Positions 26,640 to 34,700 of a stretch of DNA of 64,000 nt are shown here, one piece after another; position 1 is the first letter of the stretch, and each line of letters begins with the position of its first letter. The DNA lies in NCBI GenBank assembly GCA_004143945.1, contig SEHB01000001.1, forward strand, positions 124,001 through 188,000, read 5' to 3'. Origin of the DNA: Lysobacteraceae bacterium (GTDB taxonomy: Bacteria > Pseudomonadota > Gammaproteobacteria > Xanthomonadales > Rhodanobacteraceae). The translations under genes were made by a program, and so were the position numbers. The notes under the pieces are model-generated. The model was not told the origin of the DNA. It saw only the letters and a program-made list of their open reading frames with translations, and searched no databases.

Positions 26640-27755
26640 TCATGCTCCGGCCGGCGGCTGCCAGCTGCCATCGCGCACGCTCGCGCGCAACGCGCGTTGC
26701 CACGGCGCGAGATCGATGCCGTGCGCGGCGAGCCACGACGGGTCGAACAGCGTTTCCGCGTAGCGTTCGCCGCGATCGCAGAGCAGGCTCACGATCGCAC
26801 CGGTCTCTCCGCGCGCGCGCATGCGCGCGGCCAGTTGCAGGCAGGCGACGAGGTTGGTGCCGGAGGAGCCGCCGTAGCGGCGGCCGAACAGCTCTTCGAG
26901 GAGCCAGGCCGCCGCGATCGAGGCGACGTCGCCGACTTCGATCACCTCGTCGACGACATCGAACAGGAAACCCGGTTCCACGCGTGGACGACCGATGCCC
27001 TCGATCAGCGAGGGTCGGCTCGCGCATGCTTCGGGGCTGCGCGTGTGCCAGCCATGCACGAACGCGCTGCCGGCCGGTTCCGCCACGCACAGGCGCGTGC
27101 GGAGTCCGCGATAGCGCAGGTAGCGGCCGATCGTCGCGGACGTCCCTCCGGTGCCGGCGCCGCAGACGATCCAGGCGGGCTCGGGATTCGGCTCGCGCGA
27201 GAGCTGCCCGATGATCGACTCGGCGATGTTGTTGTTGCCGCGCCAGTCGGTCGCGCGTTCGGCCAGCGCGAACTGGTCGAGGTGGCAGGCGCCGCGCGTG
27301 GCGTGCCCGGCCGCGCGTGCATGCACCTGCGCGGGATCCTCGACGAGGTCGCAGCGTCCGCCGAGTGCCTGCACATCGCGGAGCTTGCGCGGCGCGGTGC
27401 AGGCTGGCATCACCGCGGTGAACGGCAGGTGGAGCAGTCGCGCGAACCAGGCTTCGGAGATCGCGGTGCTGCCCGACGACGCATCGACGACGGCCTGGCC
27501 CTCGTGCAGGCGGCCGTTGCAGAGCGCATACAGGAACAGCGACCGCGCGAGCCGGTGCTTGAGGCTGCCGGTCGGGTGCGCGGCTTCGTCCTTGAAGTAG
27601 AAGCGGATGCCGTCGAAGCCCCGCAGCTCGAGCGCGAGCAGGTGCGTATCTGCCGAGCGCGCCGATTCGCGAGCGAGTGTCGCGATCGCGTCGCGAACCC
27701 ACGCGCGCGACGCATCCGCGCGCGCGGCGTTCGGCGCCGGCGCCGCGTCGCTCAT
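26640..27755 (-). CDS. PLP-dependent cysteine-synthase-like protein
   Basis: This 371-aa fold-type II PLP enzyme resembles O-acetylserine sulfhydrylase and cystathionine beta-synthase. The cofactor lysine is Lys66 in PTGSLKHRLA. The substrate loop reads SSGSTAISEA, with Ser where CysK has Asn in the TSGNTG loop. The phosphate-binding loop is CGAGTGGTSATIG. It is translationally coupled (ATGA overlap) to a PLP decarboxylase, so the pair probably acts on the same amino acid. Diaminopropionate-type pathways use similar pairs, but no product can be assigned. An FNR-type box lies upstream of the decarboxylase. Confidence 0.85.
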   Translation of the reverse strand: MSDAAPAPNAARADASRAWVRDAIATLARESARSADTHLLALELRGFDGIRFYFKDEAAHPTGSLKHRLARSLFLYALCNGRLHEGQAVVDASSGSTAISEAWFARLLHLPFTAVMPACTAPRKLRDVQALGGRCDLVEDPAQVHARAAGHATRGACHLDQFALAERATDWRGNNNIAESIIGQLSREPNPEPAWIVCGAGTGGTSATIGRYLRYRGLRTRLCVAEPAGSAFVHGWHTRSPEACASRPSLIEGIGRPRVEPGFLFDVVDEVIEVGDVASIAAAWLLEELFGRRYGGSSGTNLVACLQLAARMRARGETGAIVSLLCDRGERYAETLFDPSWLAAHGIDLAPWQRALRASVRDGSWQPPAGA

Positions 27756-29695
27756 GCGGCCGCCTCGACGCGCTGCACGAGCCGCCAGAGGAACTCGAAG
27801 TAGCGGTCGATGTAGCTGATGCCGTTCTCGCGGTCGATCAGGTACGGGTTCATCAGCGTGTGGCGCAGGATCATCAGGCGGTCCTCGCCTTCTCCATCGC
27901 CGAACGCTTCGAGGCCGAGTGCATCGAGGATGCGCGCGGCTTCGCGCGTGCCGAGGACGTCGGCGCGCAGGCTCGTGACCGAGCCGAAGAACTCGCGTGT
28001 CTGCACCGGCTGGCGCGGGTCGCAGCGCATCGCGTCGTGCAGCGACTGCACGAACGCGTTGGCGGCCGCGATCGAGCGGTTGCCGGTGGGATTCAACGCG
28101 AGGCAGACGAGGTTGCTGTCGGGCTCGAACGGCACCAGCACGCGCAACAGGCCGGTGCCCTCGTCGGCGAAGCGCTGCGCGCGCGCGCGGAAGGCTTCGG
28201 CCGCGAGGATCGTCTGGCGCTGCAGTCGCCCGAAGTTCGCGTGGTCGAGTGGCAGTACCTTGTGCGTGACGTATGCGGCCGCGGCAGCCGCGCCGGGCTT
28301 GGAGCCTTCGGGGATGAACTGGCCGAGGTTGCGATAGCGCGCGAGGTAGTCGGGGGGCGCCGGGCCGTGGAACACGTAGTCCGCGCGCTCGGCGAGCAGC
28401 GCCACCGCGCGATGGTCGCGGCAGACGAATGCGCCTGCGCCGAACGGGAGGTAGCCGAGCTTGTGCGGATCGATCGTCACCGAGTCGGTGTCGCCGAGCG
28501 CGGCGAACGCCGCGTGCACCGCGGGGGACGGGAAGTGCTCGAACTCGCCAACCATCTCCGCGCGCGTGCGCAGGCGTCCGTCCGCATGGCGGAACACGGT
28601 CGCGAGGTAGCCGCCCCAGGCCGCATCCACATGCACGCTGAAGCCGAGGCCGCTGCGAACGGCGTGTGCGCGCGCGGCGAGCATGCCATCCACCGGGTCG
28701 ATCGTTCCGTACTCGGTGCTGCCGAGTACGGCCACGCCGAGCAGCACCGGGATGCGCGCACGGGCGCAGCGCGTCAGCGTCGATTCGAGCGCATCGACAT
28801 CCATGCGCATGCCGCGCGACGGCAGCAGCATGAGCTGGTCGCGCCCGAGTCCGAGCAGCTTGACCGCCTTGCTCCAGGAGTAGTGCGCGGTGATCGGCGC
28901 GAGGACGCGCGGCGGCTGCAGCGTCGGGTGCGCGGCGAAGAATGCGGCGAGGCCGCGCTGCTCGATGCGTTCGGCTTCGACGCGTGCGAGCCAGCGCATG
29001 CGGTCTGCCGGTGCCTGCGTCGCGAGCCATTGCTGCCACTGCTGCAGCAGCGCGATCGATGCGGGGGGCGCGAGGTTGAACGCGTCCCAGTCGTCTGCGG
29101 GCAATTCGAGTCCGGGCACCTGCGCCGCGCGCAGCGCGACCGGAAACGCCTTCAGCGCAAGTGCGAGCCGCAGCGCCTGGTAGTTCGCGAGCGTGCCACC
29201 CGAGGTCAGGTGGCCGAACGCGCATGCGGGCTGGGCTGGATCGTGCGGGTAGCCGACCATGCGCGCGAGCTGCAGCCCGACTTGCACCTCCAGGTCGACG
29301 GTGACGGGCGCCGCATCTTCGCTCACGTTGTTCGGGTTGTAGGGCAGGGTCAGCATCTGCGCGGCGAGGCCGGGCAGCAGCAGGTCCGACACCATGTGGC
29401 CGAGGTAGCGCGGGCTGTGGAACGGCACCGATTTCTTGAGCGAGGCGGACAACTGGTGCAGTTCGCGCCGCATGCGCGCTTCGAACGCGAGGTAGTCGGG
29501 ATGGCGCGCGGTCGCCGTCGCGATCGCGGGCGGATCCTCGGGGTGGAAGTTGCGGCGCCAGTAGACGTGGTCGCGCAGGAACTCGACCATGAGCTTCTCG
29601 AGCAGGCCGTCGTTCTCGCCGTACGGGCCGAGGAAGCAGGCGTCGAGCGCGTGGTTACGCGGAAGGGAATCGATCTCGATCGACGCGGCGTTCAT
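27752..29695 (-). CDS. Group II PLP-dependent amino acid decarboxylase
   Basis: This 647-aa protein is a large group II decarboxylase, a class that includes tyrosine, glutamate and aromatic amino acid decarboxylases. The PLP lysine is Lys412 in TIDPHKLGYLPFGAG. A PLP-stacking His and Asp are visible in TAHYSW and VHVDAAWGG. The N-terminal 130 residues contain HSPRYLGHMVSDLLLPGLAA, the usual substrate-cleft segment. The substrate is unknown. The ATG at 29695 was preferred to 29776, which lies within the FNR-type box at 29770-29783. The next gene is a cysteine-synthase homologue starting in the ATGA overlap. Confidence 0.87.
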   Translation of the reverse strand: MNAASIEIDSLPRNHALDACFLGPYGENDGLLEKLMVEFLRDHVYWRRNFHPEDPPAIATATARHPDYLAFEARMRRELHQLSASLKKSVPFHSPRYLGHMVSDLLLPGLAAQMLTLPYNPNNVSEDAAPVTVDLEVQVGLQLARMVGYPHDPAQPACAFGHLTSGGTLANYQALRLALALKAFPVALRAAQVPGLELPADDWDAFNLAPPASIALLQQWQQWLATQAPADRMRWLARVEAERIEQRGLAAFFAAHPTLQPPRVLAPITAHYSWSKAVKLLGLGRDQLMLLPSRGMRMDVDALESTLTRCARARIPVLLGVAVLGSTEYGTIDPVDGMLAARAHAVRSGLGFSVHVDAAWGGYLATVFRHADGRLRTRAEMVGEFEHFPSPAVHAAFAALGDTDSVTIDPHKLGYLPFGAGAFVCRDHRAVALLAERADYVFHGPAPPDYLARYRNLGQFIPEGSKPGAAAAAAYVTHKVLPLDHANFGRLQRQTILAAEAFRARAQRFADEGTGLLRVLVPFEPDSNLVCLALNPTGNRSIAAANAFVQSLHDAMRCDPRQPVQTREFFGSVTSLRADVLGTREAARILDALGLEAFGDGEGEDRLMILRHTLMNPYLIDRENGISYIDRYFEFLWRLVQRVEAAA

Positions 29696-29769
29696 GCAAG
29701 TTCCGGTAGTTGGATGCGCCCGTGGTTCGGGCCCGCGGCGCAGTGTGCGAGACCGTGCGCGGTGGGGCC

Positions 29770-29783
29770 ATGACACGGATCAA
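29770..29783 (-). promoter_or_regulatory. FNR/DNR-type operator upstream of the PLP decarboxylase
   Basis: On the minus strand this reads TTGAT-CCGT-GTCAT, one base from TTGAY-N4-RTCAA and ending in T like the norZ site. It is centred about 81 bp before the decarboxylase start and follows the norZ stop by 70 bp. Spacing predicts a leader of about 40 nt. Confidence 0.62.
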
Positions 29784-29852
29784 GCGGACACCAGGAACCG
29801 AAGCGAAGCCGCGCGCCACCCGGCGCGCGGCTTCGCGGTCCTGTCGCCGTGT

Positions 29853-32156
29853 CTACTCCTTGCGCTCCGCCTGGACCGCGCCGACCGGCAATGCGCCGCC
29901 GCCCGTGTGCTCGATCCGCGAGCGGCGCGGCCGCCACCAGAGGCGCAGCACGAACCAGGCGAACAGCAGCGCACCGGTCGCGAAGATCGTGTCGCCGGGT
30001 ACGCGCATCCAGACCAGCAGTTCGACGATCGGCTGCCCCATGAACTCGGCCGAGCGTGCGTACCAGTAGCCATGCTCGAGCGCAGCCGAGAGCTGCAGGA
30101 CGCCGAGCGGCAACAGGGTCAGCAGGGCCATCAGGCCGAGGCCGATGTTGAGCGCCCAGAACGAACCGCGCAGCCAGCCCTCGTTCCATTCCGCCGCTGG
30201 CTTGAGGCCGCGCAGGCAGAACAGCATGAGGCCGAGGCCGAGCATGCCGTAGACGCCGAACAGCGCGGTATGGCCGTGCAGCGGGGTGAGGTTGAGGCCC
30301 TGCATGTAGTACAGCGCGAGCGGCGTGTTGATCAGGAATCCGAACAGGCCTGCGCCGACGAGGTTCCAGAACGAGACTGCGAGGAAGAACATGATCGGCC
30401 AGCGATACCGCGCCATCCACGGTGTCGCGCGGCCGTGCGACCAGGTCTCGTAGGCTTCGAGTCCGATCAGTGCAAGCGGCACCACCTCGAGCGCGGAGAA
30501 CGACGCGCCGAGCGCGATCACGCCGACCGTCGTGCCCGCGAAGTAGAGGTGATGGAAGGTGCCGAGCACGCCGCCGGCCATGAACACGATCGTCGCGAAC
30601 AGCACGTTGACCGTCGCGGTGCGACCGCGCACCAGCCCGAGCTTGACGAACAGGAAGCTGATCACCGCGACCGCGAAGACTTCGAAGAAGCCCTCGACCC
30701 ACAGGTGCACGACCCACCAGCGCCAGTACTCGACCATCGAGATGTGCGTGTGCTCGCCCCACATGAGGCCTGCGCCGTAGAACATCGCGATCGCGACCGT
30801 CGACAGGAACAGCAGCCCGACGATCGAGGACATCTCGTCCTTTCGTCGCAGCGCGGGCCAGAGCGCGCGGCCGACGAGCGCAAGCCAGATCAGCAGGCCG
30901 ACGAACAGGAACAACTGCCAGAAGCGGCCGATGTCGACGTATTCCCAGCCCTGGTGGCCGAACCAGAAGTTGCGCGCGAGGCCGAGCTTCTGCATCACCG
31001 CGAACCATTGCCCGGCGAATGCGCCGACCACGATCAGGAGCAGGCACGCCCACAGGAGGTTGACGCCGAGGCGCTGGAACCTCGGTTCGTGCCCGGACAC
31101 CGCGGGCGCGATGTAGAGCCCGGTCGCGAGCCACGCGGTCGCGATCCAGAGCACCGCGAGCTGCGTGTGCCAGGTGCGCGTCAGCGAGTAGGGGATCACC
31201 TGGGAAATGTCGAAGCCGTAGAACTGCTGGCCCTCGACCTGGTAGTGGGCGGTGAGGGCGCCGAGCAGGATCTGTACCAGCAGCAGCGCGAGCACGACCC
31301 AGAAGTATTTCGCGGTCGCGCGCATCGACGGCGTGACGACGACGCCCGCGAGCGGGTCGCGCACCGGCGGCGTCAGCGGCGGCTCCTTGCCGTGCCAGGC
31401 CGCGTAGTGCCAGGCGAGCAGGCCGATGCCGGCGATCATGAAGAGCACGCTGAACATCGTCCACATGAAGGAGCCCGCGGTGGGCGCGTTGCCGACGAGC
31501 GGCTCGTATGGCCAGTTGCTCGTGTAGCTGATGTCGCCACCGGGACGATTCGCCGCCGCGGCCCAGCTGGTCCAGAAGAAGAAGCCCGCGAGCTGCTCGC
31601 GATGCCGGGCATCGGGCACGGTGTCGTCGCGCATCGCATAGCCTTCGCGCAGTTTGCGCGTGGCCGGGTCGTTGCCGAACAGGCTGGTGTAATGCGCGGC
31701 CACGTTCGACATGGCGAGCGCGCGATCGTCCGAGACCGTGATCGTGCCGCTCGCCTCGTCCCAGGTGTTGGTGCGCAGTTCCCTGCGCAACCGAGCCTTC
31801 AGTCCTTCCTGCTGGACCTCGTCGAGATCGGCGTACATCGCGGAGTGGTCGTGGCGCGCCCAGAGGTCGAGCAGCGCAGTCGACTCGCGATGCAGCCAGT
31901 CGGCGCTCCAGTCGGGGGCGACGAGCGCGCCGTGGCCCCAGATCGATCCGAGCTGCTGGCCGCCGAATGACTGCCAGACCTGGCGGCCCGCTTCGAGGTC
32001 GGCGCGCGTGAACAGCACCTGGCCGCTGGTGGAAACGATGCGTTCGGGCAGCGGTGGCGCGGTGCGATGGATCTCGCGACCCATCCAGAGCAAGACGGCG
32101 AAGGTCGCCCCGAGCAGCAGCCCGAGCGCGATCCATAGACGGCGGGTCGTGGACAT
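29853..32156 (-). CDS. norZ: Quinol-dependent nitric oxide reductase (qNOR)
   Basis: This single-subunit inner-membrane enzyme reduces two NO to N2O using quinol. The 767-aa length and the N-terminal periplasmic domain of about 220 residues fused to a NorB-like core identify qNOR rather than the two-subunit cytochrome form. Fourteen or so helices are visible. Key histidines are in ALLLVQILLGALTAHYQVEG, MWGEHTHISMVEYWRWWVVH and GTFHHLYFAG, with PLHGHTALFGVYGM near the end. The glutamates in VVHLWVEGFFEVFAV are also typical. An FNR-type box is 59 bp upstream. No accessory norD/norQ genes are present, as expected for qNOR. Confidence 0.95.
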   Translation of the reverse strand: MSTTRRLWIALGLLLGATFAVLLWMGREIHRTAPPLPERIVSTSGQVLFTRADLEAGRQVWQSFGGQQLGSIWGHGALVAPDWSADWLHRESTALLDLWARHDHSAMYADLDEVQQEGLKARLRRELRTNTWDEASGTITVSDDRALAMSNVAAHYTSLFGNDPATRKLREGYAMRDDTVPDARHREQLAGFFFWTSWAAAANRPGGDISYTSNWPYEPLVGNAPTAGSFMWTMFSVLFMIAGIGLLAWHYAAWHGKEPPLTPPVRDPLAGVVVTPSMRATAKYFWVVLALLLVQILLGALTAHYQVEGQQFYGFDISQVIPYSLTRTWHTQLAVLWIATAWLATGLYIAPAVSGHEPRFQRLGVNLLWACLLLIVVGAFAGQWFAVMQKLGLARNFWFGHQGWEYVDIGRFWQLFLFVGLLIWLALVGRALWPALRRKDEMSSIVGLLFLSTVAIAMFYGAGLMWGEHTHISMVEYWRWWVVHLWVEGFFEVFAVAVISFLFVKLGLVRGRTATVNVLFATIVFMAGGVLGTFHHLYFAGTTVGVIALGASFSALEVVPLALIGLEAYETWSHGRATPWMARYRWPIMFFLAVSFWNLVGAGLFGFLINTPLALYYMQGLNLTPLHGHTALFGVYGMLGLGLMLFCLRGLKPAAEWNEGWLRGSFWALNIGLGLMALLTLLPLGVLQLSAALEHGYWYARSAEFMGQPIVELLVWMRVPGDTIFATGALLFAWFVLRLWWRPRRSRIEHTGGGALPVGAVQAERKE

Positions 32157-32214
32157 GGAGGAACTCCGCTTGGAAAAGGCGGAGCGACTATCGTCCGATG
32201 CGGCTCATCCGGCC

Positions 32215-32228
32215 ATGACGTACGTCAA
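32215..32228 (-). promoter_or_regulatory. FNR/DNR-type operator upstream of norZ
   Basis: The minus strand reads TTGAC-GTAC-GTCAT, with a perfect 12-bp palindrome TGACGTACGTCA inside. It is centred about 65 bp before the norZ start, leaving a predicted leader of about 24 nt. It lies in the 121-bp gap between the regulator gene at 32278 and norZ. Confidence 0.7.
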
Positions 32229-32277
32229 GCGGTTCCGGCCTTCGGCCTGCGCTCGGGGCGAACGGATATGCCACTGC

Positions 32278-33039
32278 TCAGCGATGCAGCAGGTTCTTCG
32301 CGACGTCCCTGAGCGCGGCGACCTCGCACAGCTTCACGTCGCGTCCGTCCACCTTCAACAGGCCGGTGTCCTGGAAACGGCGCAGCACGCGACTGACGGT
32401 TTCGGCCGCGAGCCCGAGGTAGTTCGCGATGTCGCTGCGCGACATCGCGAGGTGCAGCGAATCGGCCGGGAAGCCGCGCGCTTCGTAGCGCGCGGAAAGA
32501 TTCAGCACGAAAGCCGCGAGGCGCTCGTCGGCGGTCGCCTCCTGCTTGCGCAGGTTCGCCTCGCCGAGATCCTTGCTGAGGCGGCGGAACAGCTCCTGCT
32601 GCACCTGCGGGATGCGCGTGGCGAGGGTCGCGAGTGCGGGAAACGAGAAGCGGCAGACCTCGACCGTGTCGAGCGCGACCGCGTCGCAGGGATAGGTCTC
32701 GGCATGGATCGCGTTGAGCCCGATCAGCTCGCCGGGCAGATGGAAGCCGAGCACGAGTTCGCGGCCCTCGAGATCGACCAGTCGCGTCTTCACGGTTCCC
32801 GAGCGCACCGCGAAGATCGCGCCGAAGCGATCGCCGGTGCGCACGATCGACTGCCCTGGTCGATACGGGCCGACGTGTTCGACCAGGCAATGCAGTTCGG
32901 ACAGGCGGATCTTGTCGACACCGTTGCCGACGCAGGCCGCGCCGAACGCGCAGGTGGAGCAGAACTTCTGGTCGCTGCCGTCGTCGGCAATCGGGTTCGG
33001 CCGCACGATGCGGCCGCCTGCAGGCACGCCTTGACCCAT
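32278..33039 (-). CDS. fnr: FNR/ANR-type transcriptional regulator
   Basis: This CRP/FNR-family regulator is 253 aa. Three N-terminal cysteines (Cys27, Cys30, Cys36 in FCSTCAFGAACVG) and a fourth at Cys118 (TYPCDAVA) match the [4Fe-4S] ligands of oxygen-sensing FNR/ANR. The cyclic nucleotide-like beta-barrel spans about 45-150. The winged helix has SRSDIANYLGLAAETVSRVL, whose E-x-x-S-R recognition residues bind TTGAT half-sites. It follows hemN by 22 bp on the same strand and could be read from its promoter. It is the obvious candidate to act on the six FNR-type boxes in this window. A separate NO-sensing DNR paralogue outside the window cannot be excluded. Confidence 0.93.
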   Translation of the reverse strand: MGQGVPAGGRIVRPNPIADDGSDQKFCSTCAFGAACVGNGVDKIRLSELHCLVEHVGPYRPGQSIVRTGDRFGAIFAVRSGTVKTRLVDLEGRELVLGFHLPGELIGLNAIHAETYPCDAVALDTVEVCRFSFPALATLATRIPQVQQELFRRLSKDLGEANLRKQEATADERLAAFVLNLSARYEARGFPADSLHLAMSRSDIANYLGLAAETVSRVLRRFQDTGLLKVDGRDVKLCEVAALRDVAKNLLHR

Positions 33040-33061
33040 CTTCAGGACTCCGCTCGCGCCC

Positions 33062-34459
33062 TCACACCGCGCGCGAGTAGCGGATGTCCGGGCTTGCCGC
33101 GTGGGCGTCGAAACACCGGGCGATGTTGCGCAGCAGGAACTGGCCGCGCGCGGTCACCGTGATGCGATCCGGGGCACGCTCGACGAGTCCATCGGCCGCG
33201 AGCGGCGCGAGGCGGTCCAGCGATTCCCGGAAGTAACCCGGGAAGTCTACAAGATGACGCGCCTCGAAGGCGGGGATGTCGATCACGCCGGTGCACATGA
33301 GGCGCTGGATCAGGTCCGCGCGCACGAGATCGTCCTCGTCGAGCCAGAGCCCGCGCGCGACGGGGAGGCGACCATTGTCGAGCGCGGCGTAGTAGCCGAC
33401 GAGGTCCTTCGCATTCTGGCTGAAGGACTGCCCGACATGGCTGATCGCGCTCATCCCGAAGCCGATGAGGTCGCAGGCTGCATGCGTGGAATAGCCCTGG
33501 AAGTTGCGCTGCAGCGTGCCCGCCGCGAGGGCCTGCGCGAGGTCGTCGCCGGGCAACGCGAAATGGTCGACGCCGATGTGCACGTAGCCAGCCAAGGTCA
33601 GCGCCTCGACCGTCTGCTGCAGCAGCGTGAGTCGAGTCGCGGCGTCGGGCAGTTCGTACTTGTCGATCTGGCGCTGCGCCTTGAATCGCTCCGGCAGGTG
33701 CGCGTAGCCGTACGCCGCGATGCGGTCGGGGCGCAGCGCGATCACCTGTTCCAGCGTGTGCGCGAACGATTCGGGCGTCTGGCGCGGCAGCCCGTAGATG
33801 AGGTCCAGGTTGATCGAACGCACGCCGCCGAGGCGCGCGCCGGCCATCACGGCCGCGGTCTCGTCGACGCTCTGGATGCGGTTGACCGCGCGCTGCACCT
33901 CGGGGTCGAAATCCTGCACACCGATGGACACGCGGTTGATGCCGGCTGCGGCGACCTGGCGTGCATAGTCGGCGTCGCAGAAGCGTGGATCGAGTTCGAT
34001 GCCGAACTCGCGGGCGGTGTCGAGCTTGCACGCGAAATGATGCTGCAGCGTGTCGACGAGTTCGAGCAACTGACCGATGTCGAGGAAATTCGGCGTGCCG
34101 CCGCCGAAATGCAGCTGCGCGAGGCGGCGGTCGCGGTCGAAGCGCGAGGCGACCAGTTCGATCTCGCGGTACAGACGCGTCAGGTAGGTCGCGGCGCGGC
34201 TGCGGTCGTGCGTGATGATGCGCGCGCAGCCGCAGTAGAAGCACGGCGAGAGGCAGAACGGGATGTGGACGTACGCGGACAGGTCGCGCGGGATCGGATC
34301 ACCGTTCGAGACGCGGATCGCGCGCAGCAGGTCCGCTTCGCGGAAACTGTCGCGAAAGTGCGGCGCGGTCGGATACGAGGTGTAGCGCGGTGCGCTGACG
34401 TCGTACTTCGCGACGAGGTCGCGGTCGAACACCGGGGCGGTGGAGGCGGTCGTGATCAT
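33062..34459 (-). CDS. hemN: Oxygen-independent coproporphyrinogen III dehydrogenase
   Basis: HemN makes protoporphyrinogen IX without oxygen using radical SAM chemistry. The cluster cysteines are Cys69, Cys73 and Cys76 (FCLSPCFYCGC), with Cys78 also conserved. FGGGTPNFL, GVQDFDPEVQRAVNR and DLIYGLPRQTPESF are family landmarks. The length of 465 aa matches true HemN rather than HemW. The ATG at 34459 is chosen by alignment to the YDVSAPRYTSYPTA start region; a longer frame begins at 34555 before the FNR box. A perfect TTGAT-CCGG-ATCAA site lies 35 bp upstream, as expected for an anaerobically induced gene. Confidence 0.96.
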   Translation of the reverse strand: MITTASTAPVFDRDLVAKYDVSAPRYTSYPTAPHFRDSFREADLLRAIRVSNGDPIPRDLSAYVHIPFCLSPCFYCGCARIITHDRSRAATYLTRLYREIELVASRFDRDRRLAQLHFGGGTPNFLDIGQLLELVDTLQHHFACKLDTAREFGIELDPRFCDADYARQVAAAGINRVSIGVQDFDPEVQRAVNRIQSVDETAAVMAGARLGGVRSINLDLIYGLPRQTPESFAHTLEQVIALRPDRIAAYGYAHLPERFKAQRQIDKYELPDAATRLTLLQQTVEALTLAGYVHIGVDHFALPGDDLAQALAAGTLQRNFQGYSTHAACDLIGFGMSAISHVGQSFSQNAKDLVGYYAALDNGRLPVARGLWLDEDDLVRADLIQRLMCTGVIDIPAFEARHLVDFPGYFRESLDRLAPLAADGLVERAPDRITVTARGQFLLRNIARCFDAHAASPDIRYSRAV

Positions 34460-34493
34460 GGGGCCACGATAGGCGGCTTTTTCCGCCGCGGCC

Positions 34494-34507
34494 TTGATCC
34501 GGATCAA
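34494..34507 (-). promoter_or_regulatory. Perfect FNR-type operator upstream of hemN
   Basis: TTGAT-CCGG-ATCAA is a perfect consensus FNR/ANR site. Its centre is only 41 bp from the hemN ATG, so a class II transcript would begin about at the start codon. Either translation is leaderless or nearly so, or the promoter spacing is unusual. Confidence 0.78.
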
Positions 34508-34558
34508 ACGCGGCGGAGGGTTCGCGCCAGGGCCCGCAGGTCCGGTGCAGATCATGGG

Positions 34559-34672
34559 AAAAGCTCGGGACTGAAGTCCCTCCCACGACAGCCTTCGACA
34601 CGCGCGCTCGTGGGAGGCGCTGATGTGGGAGGCGCCGATGTGGGAGGGGCTTCAGCCCCGAACCCTTCGCAC
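34559..34672. repeat. Cluster of GGGCTGAAGCCC-type repeats
   Basis: A forward copy (CTCGGGACTGAAGTCCCTCC) is followed by two partial units (GTGGGAGGCGC) and a reverse copy (GGGAGGGGCTTCAGCCCCGA). It lies between the hemN promoter and the end of the phosphotransacetylase gene. The forward and reverse copies could pair into a long hairpin and end transcription arriving from the right. Confidence 0.78.
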
Positions 34673-34700
34673 GAGCTTGCGACGCCGCCCAGGTCTCCGA

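Noticed and set aside
27755-29225. Long N-terminal extension of the cysteine-synthase-like gene
   Set aside because: The extension is an out-of-phase reading of the decarboxylase. The real start is the ATG at 27755 in the ATGA overlap.
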